Assembly: GCA_047601745.1 (NCBI GenBank)
Contig: JASGIS010000001.1
Coordinates: 4,898,001-4,962,000 of the forward strand
Direction of reading: 5' to 3'
From: JAKPAM01 sp047601745
Lineage (GTDB): Bacteria > Pseudomonadota > Gammaproteobacteria > Burkholderiales > Burkholderiaceae_E
DNA length: 64,000 bases
Each line of letters starts with the position of its first letter. The first letter of the stretch is position 1. The notes beneath the pieces are model-generated. The model searched no databases, was not told the origin of the DNA, and worked only from the letters and a program-made list of their open reading frames with translations. A program made the position numbers and the translations under genes. Of the stretch, positions 42,813 through 54,940 are shown piece by piece.

Positions 42813-45388
42813 TGAACAAGATGAAACTCGTCGTCGTCGGTAACGGCATGGCCGGCATGCGTGCGGTCGAGGAACTGCTGCAGCTCGCGCCCGATCTGTA
42901 CGACATCACGGTCTTCGGCGCCGAGCCGCACCCGAACTACAACCGCATCCTGCTGTCGCCGGTGCTCGCCGGCGAGCAGACCCTCGAGCAGATCGTGCTG
43001 AACCCGATGGCCTGGTACGACGAACACGGCATCACGCTGCACGTCGGCAGCAAGGTGACCGAGGTCGACCGCGTGCGCCGCGTCGTGCGTGCGTCGGGGC
43101 CCGACGGCGGCGTCATCGAGGCCGGATACGACCGCCTGCTGCTGGCCACCGGCTCCGTCCCCTTCATGCTGCCGGTGCCCGGGCGCGAGCTGGCGGGCGT
43201 GATCGCTTACCGCGACATCGCCGACACGCAGGCGATGATCGAGGCGGCGAAGACTTACCGGCACGCGGTCGTCATCGGCGGTGGCCTGCTCGGCCTGGAG
43301 GCGGCCAACGGGCTGGCGCTGCGCGGCATGGACGTGACCGTCGTGCACGTGAACGACTGGCTGATGGAGCGCCAGCTCGACCCGGTCGCCGGCGAGCTGC
43401 TGCGCCGGTCGCTGGAATCGCGCGGACTGAAGTTCGAGCTGCAGGCGCACACGCAGGCGTTGCTGGGCGGCAACGAGAACGGCGGGGACGGCGAGAGCGG
43501 CGAGAGCGGCGAGAGCGGCGGGAACGGCGGGAACGGCGGGAACGGCGGGAACGGCGGGAACGGCGGGAATGGTAATGACGGTACGGACGGTAAGGACGGC
43601 CCCCGCGGACGGGTCCGCGCGATCCGCTTCCGGGACGGTCGCGAGCTGCCCGCCGACCTGGTGGTGATGGCGGTCGGCATCCGCCCGAACATCGAGCTCG
43701 CGCAGACGATGCGGCTGCATTGCGAGCGCGGCATCGTCGTCAACGACACGCTGCAGACCGTGACCGACGCCCGCGTCTACGCGGTCGGCGAGTGCGCGCA
43801 GCACCGCGGCATCGCCTACGGCCTGGTCGCGCCGTTGTTCGAGCAGGGCAAGGTCGCGGCCAACCACCTGGCGCAGTTCGGCATCGGACGCTATCAGGGC
43901 TCGGTCACGTCGACCAAGCTGAAGGTCACCGGCATCGACCTGTTCTCGGCCGGCGACTTCATCGGCGCCGACGGCAGCGAGGAAATCGTGCTCAGCGATC
44001 CGGTCGGCGGCGTCTACAAGAAGCTGGTGATCCGCGACGACCGGCTGGTCGGCGCCTGCCTGTACGGCAACACCGTCGACGGTAGCTGGTACTTCAAGCT
44101 GCTGCGCGAGGGCCGCAGCGTCGCCGACATCCGCGACAAGCTGCTGTTCGGCGAATCGAACATCGGCGACGTCGGCCACGAAGGCCACAGCAAGGCCGCC
44201 GCGATGCCCGACGCCGCCGAGGTCTGCGGCTGCAACGGCGTGACCAAGGGCACGATCTGCAAGGCGATCCGCGACAAGGGCCTGTTCACGATCGAGGAGG
44301 TGCGCAAGCACACGAAGGCCAGCGCGAGCTGCGGCTCGTGCACCGGCCTGGTCGAACAGTTGCTGATGTTCACCGCGGGCGGCGACTACTCGGCCACGCC
44401 CAAGCTCAAGGCCGTGTGCGGCTGCACCGACGCCAGCCATCAGGACGTGCGCGACGCGATCCGCGAGCACAGGCTGCTGACGCACGCCGACGTGTACGGC
44501 CACCTCGGCTGGCGCACGCCCGACGGCTGCGCGAGCTGCCGCCCGGCGATCAACTATTACCTGATCAGCACCTGGCCCAAGGAGGCCAAGGACGACCCGC
44601 AGAGCCGCTTCATCAACGAGCGCAGCCACGCCAACATCCAGAAGGACGGCACCTACTCGGTCGTGCCGCGCATGTGGGGCGGCACGACCACGCCGGCCGC
44701 GCTGCGACGCATCGCCGAGGTCGCCGAGAAGTACAAGGTGCCCACCGTCAAGGTGACCGGCGGCCAGCGCATCGACCTGCTGGGCGTGCGCAAGGAGGAC
44801 CTGCAGGCCGTCTGGACCGAGCTGGACATGCCCAGCGGCTTCGCGTACGGCAAGTCCACGCGCACCGTGAAGACCTGCGTCGGCAGCGAGTGGTGCCGCT
44901 TCGGCACGCAGGACAGCACCGGGCTGGGCATCGCGCTGGAAAAGGCGCTATGGGCGATGTACTCGCCGCACAAGGTCAAGCTGGCGGTCAGCGGCTGCCC
45001 GCGCAACTGCGCGGAGGCCGGCATCAAGGACGTCGGCGTGATCGGCGTCGATTCGGGCTGGGAGATCTACATCGGCGGCAACGGCGGCATCAAGACCGAG
45101 GTCGCGCAGTTCCTGGCCAAGGTGAAGACGGCCGAAGAAGTGCTCGAGTACGCCGGCGCGTTCCTGGAGCTGTACCGCAGCGAGGGCTGGTACCTGGAGC
45201 GCACCGTGCACTACATCGCCCGCGTCGGACTGGACCACGTGAAGAAGCGCGTCGTCGACGACGCCGCGGGGCGCCGCGCGCTGTGGCAGCGGCTGCAGCA
45301 CGCGCTGGAAGGCATTCCCGACCCGTGGCTGGCCTCGACGCAGGCGCAGGTCGATCTTCGGCAGTTCGCGCCGCTGCCCGTTTCCTGA
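42809..45388 (+). CDS. nirB: Assimilatory nitrite reductase large subunit
   Basis: The 859-residue protein has an N-terminal FAD/NADH domain (LVVVGNGMAGMRAVEEL; VIGGGLLGLEAANGLALRGMDV) and two BFD-type [2Fe-2S] segments (CGCNGVTKGTICKAI...CGSC; CGCTDASHQDV...CASC). The siroheme/4Fe-4S sites follow (CVGSEWCRFGTQ and CPRNCAEAGIKDVG). It reduces nitrite to ammonium with NADH. An odd Gly-Asn-Gly-rich insert of ~45 residues (about 224-268) interrupts the FAD domain between LLGG and GRVRAIRFRDGRELPADLVVM. ATG 42809 overlaps the GAF stop. Confidence 0.93.
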   Translation: MMNKMKLVVVGNGMAGMRAVEELLQLAPDLYDITVFGAEPHPNYNRILLSPVLAGEQTLEQIVLNPMAWYDEHGITLHVGSKVTEVDRVRRVVRASGPDGGVIEAGYDRLLLATGSVPFMLPVPGRELAGVIAYRDIADTQAMIEAAKTYRHAVVIGGGLLGLEAANGLALRGMDVTVVHVNDWLMERQLDPVAGELLRRSLESRGLKFELQAHTQALLGGNENGGDGESGESGESGGNGGNGGNGGNGGNGGNGNDGTDGKDGPRGRVRAIRFRDGRELPADLVVMAVGIRPNIELAQTMRLHCERGIVVNDTLQTVTDARVYAVGECAQHRGIAYGLVAPLFEQGKVAANHLAQFGIGRYQGSVTSTKLKVTGIDLFSAGDFIGADGSEEIVLSDPVGGVYKKLVIRDDRLVGACLYGNTVDGSWYFKLLREGRSVADIRDKLLFGESNIGDVGHEGHSKAAAMPDAAEVCGCNGVTKGTICKAIRDKGLFTIEEVRKHTKASASCGSCTGLVEQLLMFTAGGDYSATPKLKAVCGCTDASHQDVRDAIREHRLLTHADVYGHLGWRTPDGCASCRPAINYYLISTWPKEAKDDPQSRFINERSHANIQKDGTYSVVPRMWGGTTTPAALRRIAEVAEKYKVPTVKVTGGQRIDLLGVRKEDLQAVWTELDMPSGFAYGKSTRTVKTCVGSEWCRFGTQDSTGLGIALEKALWAMYSPHKVKLAVSGCPRNCAEAGIKDVGVIGVDSGWEIYIGGNGGIKTEVAQFLAKVKTAEEVLEYAGAFLELYRSEGWYLERTVHYIARVGLDHVKKRVVDDAAGRRALWQRLQHALEGIPDPWLASTQAQVDLRQFAPLPVS
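43475..43600 (+). repeat. In-frame 9-bp minisatellite in nirB
   Basis: Units of GGCGAGAGC (three) are followed by GGCGGGAAC (six) and degenerate GGTAAKGAC forms, encoding GES and GGN triplets. Normal NirB proteins have only a short turn here. Unit length is a multiple of three, so copy changes keep the enzyme in frame. Confidence 0.85.
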
Positions 45389-45399
45389 AGGAGCCGAAC

Positions 45400-45786
45400 A
45401 TGGTGATGGTCGACTGGACCCCGATCTGCCGCCTCGACGACATCCCCCGGCTCGGCGCGCGCCGCGTGGCGCGTGCCAGCGGGCTGGACGTCGCGGTGTT
45501 CCGTACCGCCGCCGACGAGGTCTTCGCGCTGCTCGACCGATGTCCGCACAAGGGCGGCCCGCTGTCGCAGGGCATCGTCTTCGGCGCCCAGGTCGCGTGC
45601 CCGCTGCACAACTGGACGATCGCGCTTCGCGACGGCCAGGCCGCGGCGCCCGACGAGGGCTGCACGCCCCGCTTCGCGGTCAAGGTCGAAGACGGCGTCG
45701 TGCACCTGGATGCGGGCGAACTCGCCGCGCACGCCACCGAGCTGCAGCGCCCCGCCGCCGGTCCGTGCGCGTCCCGGAAGGCGTGA
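45400..45786 (+). CDS. nirD: Nitrite reductase small subunit, Rieske type
   Basis: The 128-residue protein has the Rieske cluster ligands CPHKGG and CPLHNW (C-x-H and C-x2-H), preceded by VFALLDR and followed by a short tail. It partners NirB in NADH-dependent nitrite reduction. GAAGGAG lies just before the ATG, 11 bp after nirB. Confidence 0.9.
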   Translation: MVMVDWTPICRLDDIPRLGARRVARASGLDVAVFRTAADEVFALLDRCPHKGGPLSQGIVFGAQVACPLHNWTIALRDGQAAAPDEGCTPRFAVKVEDGVVHLDAGELAAHATELQRPAAGPCASRKA

Positions 45787-45794
45787 GCCCGGCC

Positions 45795-46613
45795 ATGGCG
45801 GATACCCTCGGTCGATGGCCCGGCGGCGCGATGAGCCGGCCGGGCAGTTGCACGCTGGTCGGCGCCGGCCCCGGCGACCCGGAACTGTTGACGCTCAAGG
45901 CGGTGAAAGCGATCGCCGCGGCCACCGTGCTGTTGGTGGACGATCTGGTCGACGAGGGCGTGCTCGTGCACGCCCGGCCCGGCGCGCGCATCGTGCGCGT
46001 GGGCAAGCGCGGCGGCTGCCGCAGCACGCCGCAGGCCTTCATCGAGGCGCTGATGATCGCTGCCGTGCGCGACGGCGAACACGTGGTGCGGCTCAAGGGC
46101 GGTGATCCGTTCGTGTTCGGCCGCGGCGGCGAAGAAGTGGAGCGCCTGCGGGCCGCCGGCATCGCCTGCACGGTGATCAGCGGCGTCACCGCCGCGCTGG
46201 CCGCCGGCGCCTCGCTGGGCGTGCCGCTGACGCACCGCGACCATGCGCAGGGCGTGATGCTGGTCACCGGCCACGCGCGGGCCGGCAGCGGCACGGCGCA
46301 CGACCCGATCGATTGGCGCCTGCTGGCCGCCACCGCGCGCGACGCGCGGCTCACGCTGGTCATCTACATGGGCGTGGCCGGCGCGGCGCACATCCGGCAG
46401 CAGTTGCTGGCCGGCGGACTGCCGCCCGGCACGCCGGCCGCGGTGGTGCAGAACGCCAGCCTGCCGCGGCAGCGGCAACTGCTGAGCACGCTGGACCGTC
46501 TGGCCGACGACCTGGCCGCATCGACATTGGGCAGCCCGGCCGTGCTCGTGCTGGGCGAGGTGCTGCAAGGCCTGGCGGCCGTGGACGCGCAGGCCCGACG
46601 CTTCGGGAGCTGA
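45795..46613 (+). CDS. cobA: Uroporphyrinogen-III C-methyltransferase
   Basis: The protein (272 residues from ATG 45795; ATG 45831 is an alternative) has VGAGPGDPELLTLKAVKAI, the VVRLKGGDPFVFGRGGEE loop, SGVTAALAAGASLGVPLTHRD and the C-terminal VVQNASLPRQR. It makes precorrin-2 for siroheme, the cofactor of NirB, which explains its place at the end of the nas operon. It has the CobA domain only, without the CysG dehydrogenase/ferrochelatase part. Confidence 0.9.
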   Translation: MADTLGRWPGGAMSRPGSCTLVGAGPGDPELLTLKAVKAIAAATVLLVDDLVDEGVLVHARPGARIVRVGKRGGCRSTPQAFIEALMIAAVRDGEHVVRLKGGDPFVFGRGGEEVERLRAAGIACTVISGVTAALAAGASLGVPLTHRDHAQGVMLVTGHARAGSGTAHDPIDWRLLAATARDARLTLVIYMGVAGAAHIRQQLLAGGLPPGTPAAVVQNASLPRQRQLLSTLDRLADDLAASTLGSPAVLVLGEVLQGLAAVDAQARRFGS

Positions 46614-46656
46614 GGGCGAAAAGCTCATCGGTGATGACCGCTGCGCGGGCGGCTCC

Positions 46657-46673
46657 GCATATAGTGTGGAAAA
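46657..46673 (+). promoter_or_regulatory. Promoter-like motif upstream of hxlR, repeated at 37003
   Basis: GCATATAGTGTGGAAAA includes a TATAGT -10 element 25-30 bp before the ATG at 46690. The same 17-mer with one change lies at 37003-37019, upstream of the quinone oxidoreductase. It could hold an HxlR operator or merely a promoter core. Confidence 0.4.
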
Positions 46674-46689
46674 GCCACCGGGTAACGAC

Positions 46690-47055
46690 ATGGGCCGTGT
46701 CCGCCACGAAACCTTCACCTGCGCCGTCGGCTGCTCGGTCGAGGCCACCCTCGACCTGATCGGCGGCAAATGGAAAGGCGTGATCCTCTACCGACTGCTC
46801 ACCGAGCGGGTGTTGCGTTTCAACGAACTGCGCCGCCTGTTGCCGAACATCACGCAGCGCATGCTGACCAACCAGCTTCGGGAACTCGAGGGTGACGGAC
46901 TGATCTCCCGCAAGGTCTATCCGGAGGTTCCGCCGAAGGTCGAGTACCGGCTGACGCCCTACGGCCAGACGCTGAAGCCGGTGATCGTGGCGTTGAAGAA
47001 GTGGGGAGATGCCCACGTCGAGGATCGGACCGCGCGGGCGAACGCGGCGCCGTGA
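46690..47055 (+). CDS. HxlR-family transcriptional regulator
   Basis: The 121-residue winged-helix protein reads CAVGCSVEATLDLIGGKWKGVILYRLLTERVLRFNELRRLLPNITQRMLTNQLRELEGDGLISRKVYPEVPPKVEYRLTPYG, the full HxlR pattern. The Cys near the N-terminus is the usual redox/quinone-sensing position in YodB/HypR-like members. It lies between cobA and the convergent nasA but is probably unrelated to nitrate. A shared upstream motif suggests it could control the quinone oxidoreductase at 36 kb. Confidence 0.85.
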   Translation: MGRVRHETFTCAVGCSVEATLDLIGGKWKGVILYRLLTERVLRFNELRRLLPNITQRMLTNQLRELEGDGLISRKVYPEVPPKVEYRLTPYGQTLKPVIVALKKWGDAHVEDRTARANAAP

Positions 47056-47090
47056 GGCTCGCCGCCCGTGTCCGTCCCGCCCCGTCTGCG

Positions 47091-51455
<4,365 letters not shown>

Positions 51456-51476
51456 CCTCCCTCCCAGCAGCCGCCA

Positions 51477-51539
51477 TAAAAAAACGTCCGCACCTCTCCT
51501 GCCCAGCGCCGCGAAACGCTGAGAAGGCCGTGCGGACGT
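51477..51539 (-). terminator. Intrinsic leader terminator ahead of nasA
   Basis: Read on the minus strand, ACGTCCGCAC (51539-51530) pairs perfectly with GTGCGGACGT (51493-51484) and is followed by seven T (51484-51478), ending 22 bp before the nasA ATG. It is placed to attenuate nasA, as at nasF. Confidence 0.85.
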
Positions 51540-51558
51540 CATTGCCCTGCCCGGCTCA

Positions 51559-51599
51559 CGCCCGCCGTTGGGCGCAAACCAGGGATCCAGCCGGATCCC
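51559..51599 (-). promoter_or_regulatory. ANTAR-type hairpins in the nasA leader
   Basis: On the minus strand, CGCCC-AACGGC-GGGCG (51574-51559) has the same A1/G4 hexaloop AACGGC as hairpin 2 of the nasF leader. It is preceded 7 nt upstream by a strong GGGATCC-GGCT-GGATCCC stem (51599-51582) whose loop does not fit the A/G rule. The terminator starts 20 nt downstream. The remaining leader up to 51823 contains no gene I can support. Confidence 0.55.
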
Positions 51600-51823
51600 G
51601 GCATCGACCACGCAAGTCTCGTGCCGACAATCGGGCTCGATGGAAGATGGCGAGGGCGCGTCGGTCACTCCCGCCCGAAGGCCGGCGCTTCCTCGTCACG
51701 ATACGGGGACCGACGCACCAGAACGCGGCAACCGGACGCGCGCGAACACCGCCTTAGTGCAGGCGTTGCCGGGACGCTGCCGGCAGTGGAGCGCGACAGG
51801 CTCGCGATACCCACCCCGGACTT

Positions 51824-52600
51824 TCAGACGACATGGATCCCGAACCCGGCCTGCCCTGGCACGAGCCCGGGCCGCAGCGTCAGCTCCGGGATCCGATAGT
51901 CGCCGGCATTCTGCTTGCGGAACGGGATCGGCGGCGTGGTCCACAGCTCGTCGAGCCGTCGTCCCAGCGCTTCGCTGATCTGCGCGAACGCGGCGGCGTC
52001 GATCCGGCTGGTGCGATGGATCACATACGGCGGCAGCACGTCAAAACCCGGATAGAACAGGATGCCGTGCTGGATCGGAAACAGCAGATCGTCGATCGGG
52101 CCGTTGATGCCGCGCGGCTCGTAGTGCGATGCCCAGCCGCCGGTCGTCACCATCAGCATCGCGCGCTTGCCGGCCAGCGTGCCTTCACCGTATCGGTCGC
52201 CCCAATGCGTGTCCGAATGTTCGCCGACGCCATAAGCGAAGCCGTACGCGTAGACGCGCTCGACCCATCCCTTGAGAATCGCCGGCATCGAGAACCACCA
52301 TAAGGGGAACTGCAGGATGACGGCATCGGCCCAGCGCAGCTTGTCCTGCTCGCCGGCGATGTCCGGGCTTTGCGTGCCGCGCTCGAACGCGCGCCGCGAG
52401 TCCCGCTCCGGATCGAAGCGCGCGCCCGGCGCGTTCGCGGTGTCGTCGTCCGCATCGAGGGCTGCCTTCCAGTTCATCGCGTAGAGGTCGGACACCTGGA
52501 CCGCATGGCCGTCCTCCTGCAGGCGCCGAACGGCGAAGTCCTTCAGCGATCCGTTCAGCGATCGGGGTTCGGGATGGGCGTAGACGATGAGAACGTTCAT
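51824..52600 (-). CDS. NAD(P)H:quinone reductase-like flavodoxin-fold protein
   Basis: The 258-residue protein reads NVLIVYAHPEPRSLNGSLKDFAV, LRWADAVILQFPLWWFSMPAILKGWVERVYAYGFAYG and GKRAMLMVTTGGWASHYEPRGINGPIDDLLFPIQHGILFYPGFDVLPPYV. This is the NQO1/KefF/MdaB group, which carries out two-electron reduction of quinones using FAD/FMN. It diverges from a LysR gene, its probable regulator. An eroded copy of its 3' half is at 60637-60770. Confidence 0.88.
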   Translation of the reverse strand: MNVLIVYAHPEPRSLNGSLKDFAVRRLQEDGHAVQVSDLYAMNWKAALDADDDTANAPGARFDPERDSRRAFERGTQSPDIAGEQDKLRWADAVILQFPLWWFSMPAILKGWVERVYAYGFAYGVGEHSDTHWGDRYGEGTLAGKRAMLMVTTGGWASHYEPRGINGPIDDLLFPIQHGILFYPGFDVLPPYVIHRTSRIDAAAFAQISEALGRRLDELWTTPPIPFRKQNAGDYRIPELTLRPGLVPGQAGFGIHVV

Positions 52601-52616
52601 GGCGGGAATCTTCCTT

Positions 52617-52729
52617 CAGTCGGTGGCCGTCGGCCGGCGGCCGTGAATCGGTGATCAAAAATCGGTGATCGAAAGATAGGTGTACCCGAGATATATTGGA
52701 AATGAATTTCCGAAATCTCTGGTATTGCC
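52617..52729. promoter_or_regulatory. Divergent promoter region of quinone reductase and LysR gene
   Basis: This AT-rich gap has a tandem ATCGGTGATC pair at about 52649-52670 and a near-palindrome GGAAAT-G-AATTTCC around 52699-52712. Either could be a LysR site. The LysR ATG is at 52730. Confidence 0.35.
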
Positions 52730-53632
52730 ATGGACAATCCCTTGAGGCGCCTCGACCTCAATCTGCTGGTCACGCTCGACGCCTTGCTGACCGAGCACAA
52801 CGTGACCCGTGCGGCCGAACGCCTGAATCTGTCGCAACCGACGGTCAGCGTGCAGCTCGCCCGGCTGCGCCAGGCCTTCGACGATCCGCTGCTGCTGCCC
52901 GGCCCGCGCGGCATGCGGCCCACCGCCCGCGCCGACGACCTGCGCGAACCGCTGCGGCAGGCGCTGGCATCGCTGGCGCAGGCCGTCGCGCCCGGCAGCC
53001 CCTTCGACCCCGCGCGCGCCGACCGGACCTGGCACGTCGCGGCCTCCGACTACAGCGCGTCCACGATCCTGTCGCCGGCGCTGGCCGGCTTGCGCTCGGC
53101 GGCGCCCGGCACGCGGCTGGCGATCCTCGGACTTACCCCGCCGACGCTGGCGCGCCAGGCGGAACGGGGCGACATCGATCTGGCCTTCCACATCAGCGTG
53201 GAGGCGCCGCCGGACCTGCGCCGCCGGTCGATGTTCAGCGAGCGCTACGTGCTGGCCGGCCGCGCCGGCCATCCCCGCCTGAAGCGCCGCCCGACGCTCG
53301 CGCAGTTCTGCAAGCTCGAGCACGCGATCGTGTCGCCGGTCGGCGGCGGCTTTCACGGCGTGACCGATACCGTGCTGGCCGAGCGCGGCATGTCGCGGCG
53401 GGTCGCGTTGTCGGTGCCGCACTTCCTGTTCCTCGGATCGGCGCTGGCGAGCACCGACCTCGTGGCGATGATGCCGTTCCGGCTGGTGCGCGGCAATCCG
53501 GCGCTGACGGCTGTCGAACCGCCGGTCGAGGTACCGGGCTTCGAGATGCTGATGCTCTGGCACGAGCGGATGCACCGCGATCCGGCGCATCGATGGCTGC
53601 GCGAGCACATCCTGGCGGCGTGCGCGGCCTGA
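52730..53632 (+). CDS. LysR-family regulator (NodD/PcpR-like)
   Basis: The 300-residue protein has the N-terminal HTH (LDLNLLVTLDALLTEHNVTRAAERLNLSQPTVSVQLARLRQAFDDPLLL), followed by the effector domain with DRTWHVAASDYSASTILSPALAGLRSAAPG. The NLLVTLDALL start is typical of NodD/LeuO-group LysR proteins. Divergent orientation to the quinone reductase points to local control. Part of the effector-domain coding DNA recurs at 60770-60850. Confidence 0.88.
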   Translation: MDNPLRRLDLNLLVTLDALLTEHNVTRAAERLNLSQPTVSVQLARLRQAFDDPLLLPGPRGMRPTARADDLREPLRQALASLAQAVAPGSPFDPARADRTWHVAASDYSASTILSPALAGLRSAAPGTRLAILGLTPPTLARQAERGDIDLAFHISVEAPPDLRRRSMFSERYVLAGRAGHPRLKRRPTLAQFCKLEHAIVSPVGGGFHGVTDTVLAERGMSRRVALSVPHFLFLGSALASTDLVAMMPFRLVRGNPALTAVEPPVEVPGFEMLMLWHERMHRDPAHRWLREHILAACAA

Positions 53633-53668
53633 GCCCGGTGCCCGGCGTTGCCCGCGATCGGAGGCCAC

Positions 53669-53794
53669 ATGACGTCCCCTTCTTCGCTCGCGAACGCGGA
53701 CATGCGGGCGCCCCGCCCGATCGCGTCGTCGCTCGCCGAGTCGCTGGTCGCGATCTGGCCTGCTTGCGTGGTAACGGGAATCGAAGCACCGTGA
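53669..53794 (+). CDS. Short ORF with good ribosome site (41 aa), possibly a truncated gene
   Basis: GGAGG sits 6 nt before ATG 53669. The product MTSPSSLANADMRAPRPIAS... ends VVTGIEAP and matches nothing I recognise. The whole gap 53633-54095 is otherwise without a supported gene. The minus strand from 54002 reads protein-like for about 65 residues (MPNRSFILRIEEAALAHRFI...) before turning Arg-rich, so another broken gene may lie here. Confidence 0.3.
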   Translation: MTSPSSLANADMRAPRPIASSLAESLVAIWPACVVTGIEAP

Positions 53795-54095
53795 CGCCGC
53801 GATTTCTCCGACCCCATATACCGGCGGTGCTCACAGACAATGACACAGTGATGAGCCCGTGGCCGAACGGCTCATCATTAGCGCTATGAGTGAGGAAAGC
53901 ATCTTCGATATCGAGCCCCGTCTCGCAAACGGAACCCTCCATGATGAAGCGATGTGCTAGAGCGGCCTCCTCAATTCTAAGGATGAAAGATCGATTGGGC
54001 ATGTTGTAGGATCTGAACGGTAAAGCCTATCGAGCGCCATCGGATAAGTCGCATTTCGACCGCGCCGTTCATTCTGGCCTGGAGGCGAATTCTCT

Positions 54096-54869
54096 ATGAT
54101 TGAGTTCGATGATGGCCCTTCCCAGACATTCGCCGGTCAGTTCGCCGCAGTGCCGGACTATGGCGCCCTGAAATCCTACTTCTGGTACGAGTGGGGCCCG
54201 ATTTTCTACCGAGGGCGTACGGACGGGTCCGCCAAAGTCCTCTGCGTCGCCCAGGATCCTGGAGCAACCGAGCGAATCGCAGGCCGCACGCTGGTCGGCG
54301 ACGCCGGCCAGCGCGTTCAGGGGTTCCTGAACAAGATCGGACTTGTCCGGTCCTACCTCTGCCTGAACGTCTACTCGTTCGCGATGTTCCCCTCGCAGGC
54401 ATCCGCGGGCAAACGACTGATAACCGTTCCCGAGCATCTGGCCTGGCGAAACGCCCTGTTCGACATGGCCAAGAGCCCTCAGCTCGAAGCAATCATTGCT
54501 TTCGGCGTTCACGCTCAAAAAGCCGTCAAGCTGTGGCCCGGGCGAGACGCCATACCCGTCGTCTCGATTCCGCATCCCAGCAGCCGCGACGAAACGGCGC
54601 TACTGAATGCCTGGCGCGACGCCGTCGTGACGCTTCGTGCGATCGTCACTCCCGATCCGGGTGCAGCAGCGGATCTGCCGAACTACGGCGCCGCTTTTTC
54701 CGAGGCCGACTACTCGGCCATCCCGCGAGCCGACCTGCCGTATGGCGTCCCCGACTTCCTGGGCGACGACTCGGTCGGGCGATCTGCCGACTCGGCCCAG
54801 CGCAGCAGTGTCACGCGCCCCAATCCGGACGATCGGCGCACATTGATCTGGAAAGCACCGAGGACATGA
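54096..54869 (+). CDS. Uracil-DNA glycosylase superfamily-like protein
   Basis: The 257-residue protein has VLCVAQDPGATERIAGRTLVGDAGQRVQGFLNKIG, matching the first UDG motif and glycine-rich loop of family 4/5-type enzymes (GxxPG...GRxFVGxAG...L). It also has AIIAFGVHAQKAV and a late IPHPSSRD resembling the H-P-S motif. The typical Fe-S Cys of family 4 are absent. The C-terminal ~70 residues are disordered-looking. GGAGG lies 10 nt before the ATG. Its role could be base excision or something divergent in the same fold. Confidence 0.6.
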   Translation: MIEFDDGPSQTFAGQFAAVPDYGALKSYFWYEWGPIFYRGRTDGSAKVLCVAQDPGATERIAGRTLVGDAGQRVQGFLNKIGLVRSYLCLNVYSFAMFPSQASAGKRLITVPEHLAWRNALFDMAKSPQLEAIIAFGVHAQKAVKLWPGRDAIPVVSIPHPSSRDETALLNAWRDAVVTLRAIVTPDPGAAADLPNYGAAFSEADYSAIPRADLPYGVPDFLGDDSVGRSADSAQRSSVTRPNPDDRRTLIWKAPRT

Positions 54870-54940
54870 CGCGGAACGAACTTGGGCGATAGATCGATTC
54901 ATGCGCCGCTCACTGACGAAAATGAGGGAGCTTCGTTCCC

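Noticed and set aside
43475..43600. Collagen-like insert as evidence of a secreted or surface form of NirB.
   Set aside because: The protein has no signal peptide and the insert is explained by codon-repeat expansion.
51600..51830. Small plus-strand ORFs in the nasA leader.
   Set aside because: They lack ribosome sites and conserved patterns; the region is better read as leader and promoter of nasA on the minus strand.
53800..54002. Minus-strand coding segment starting MPNRSFILRIEEAALAHRFI.
   Set aside because: Protein-like for about 65 residues, but without ribosome site or known family, and it runs into Arg-rich shadow; only mentioned under the gap.
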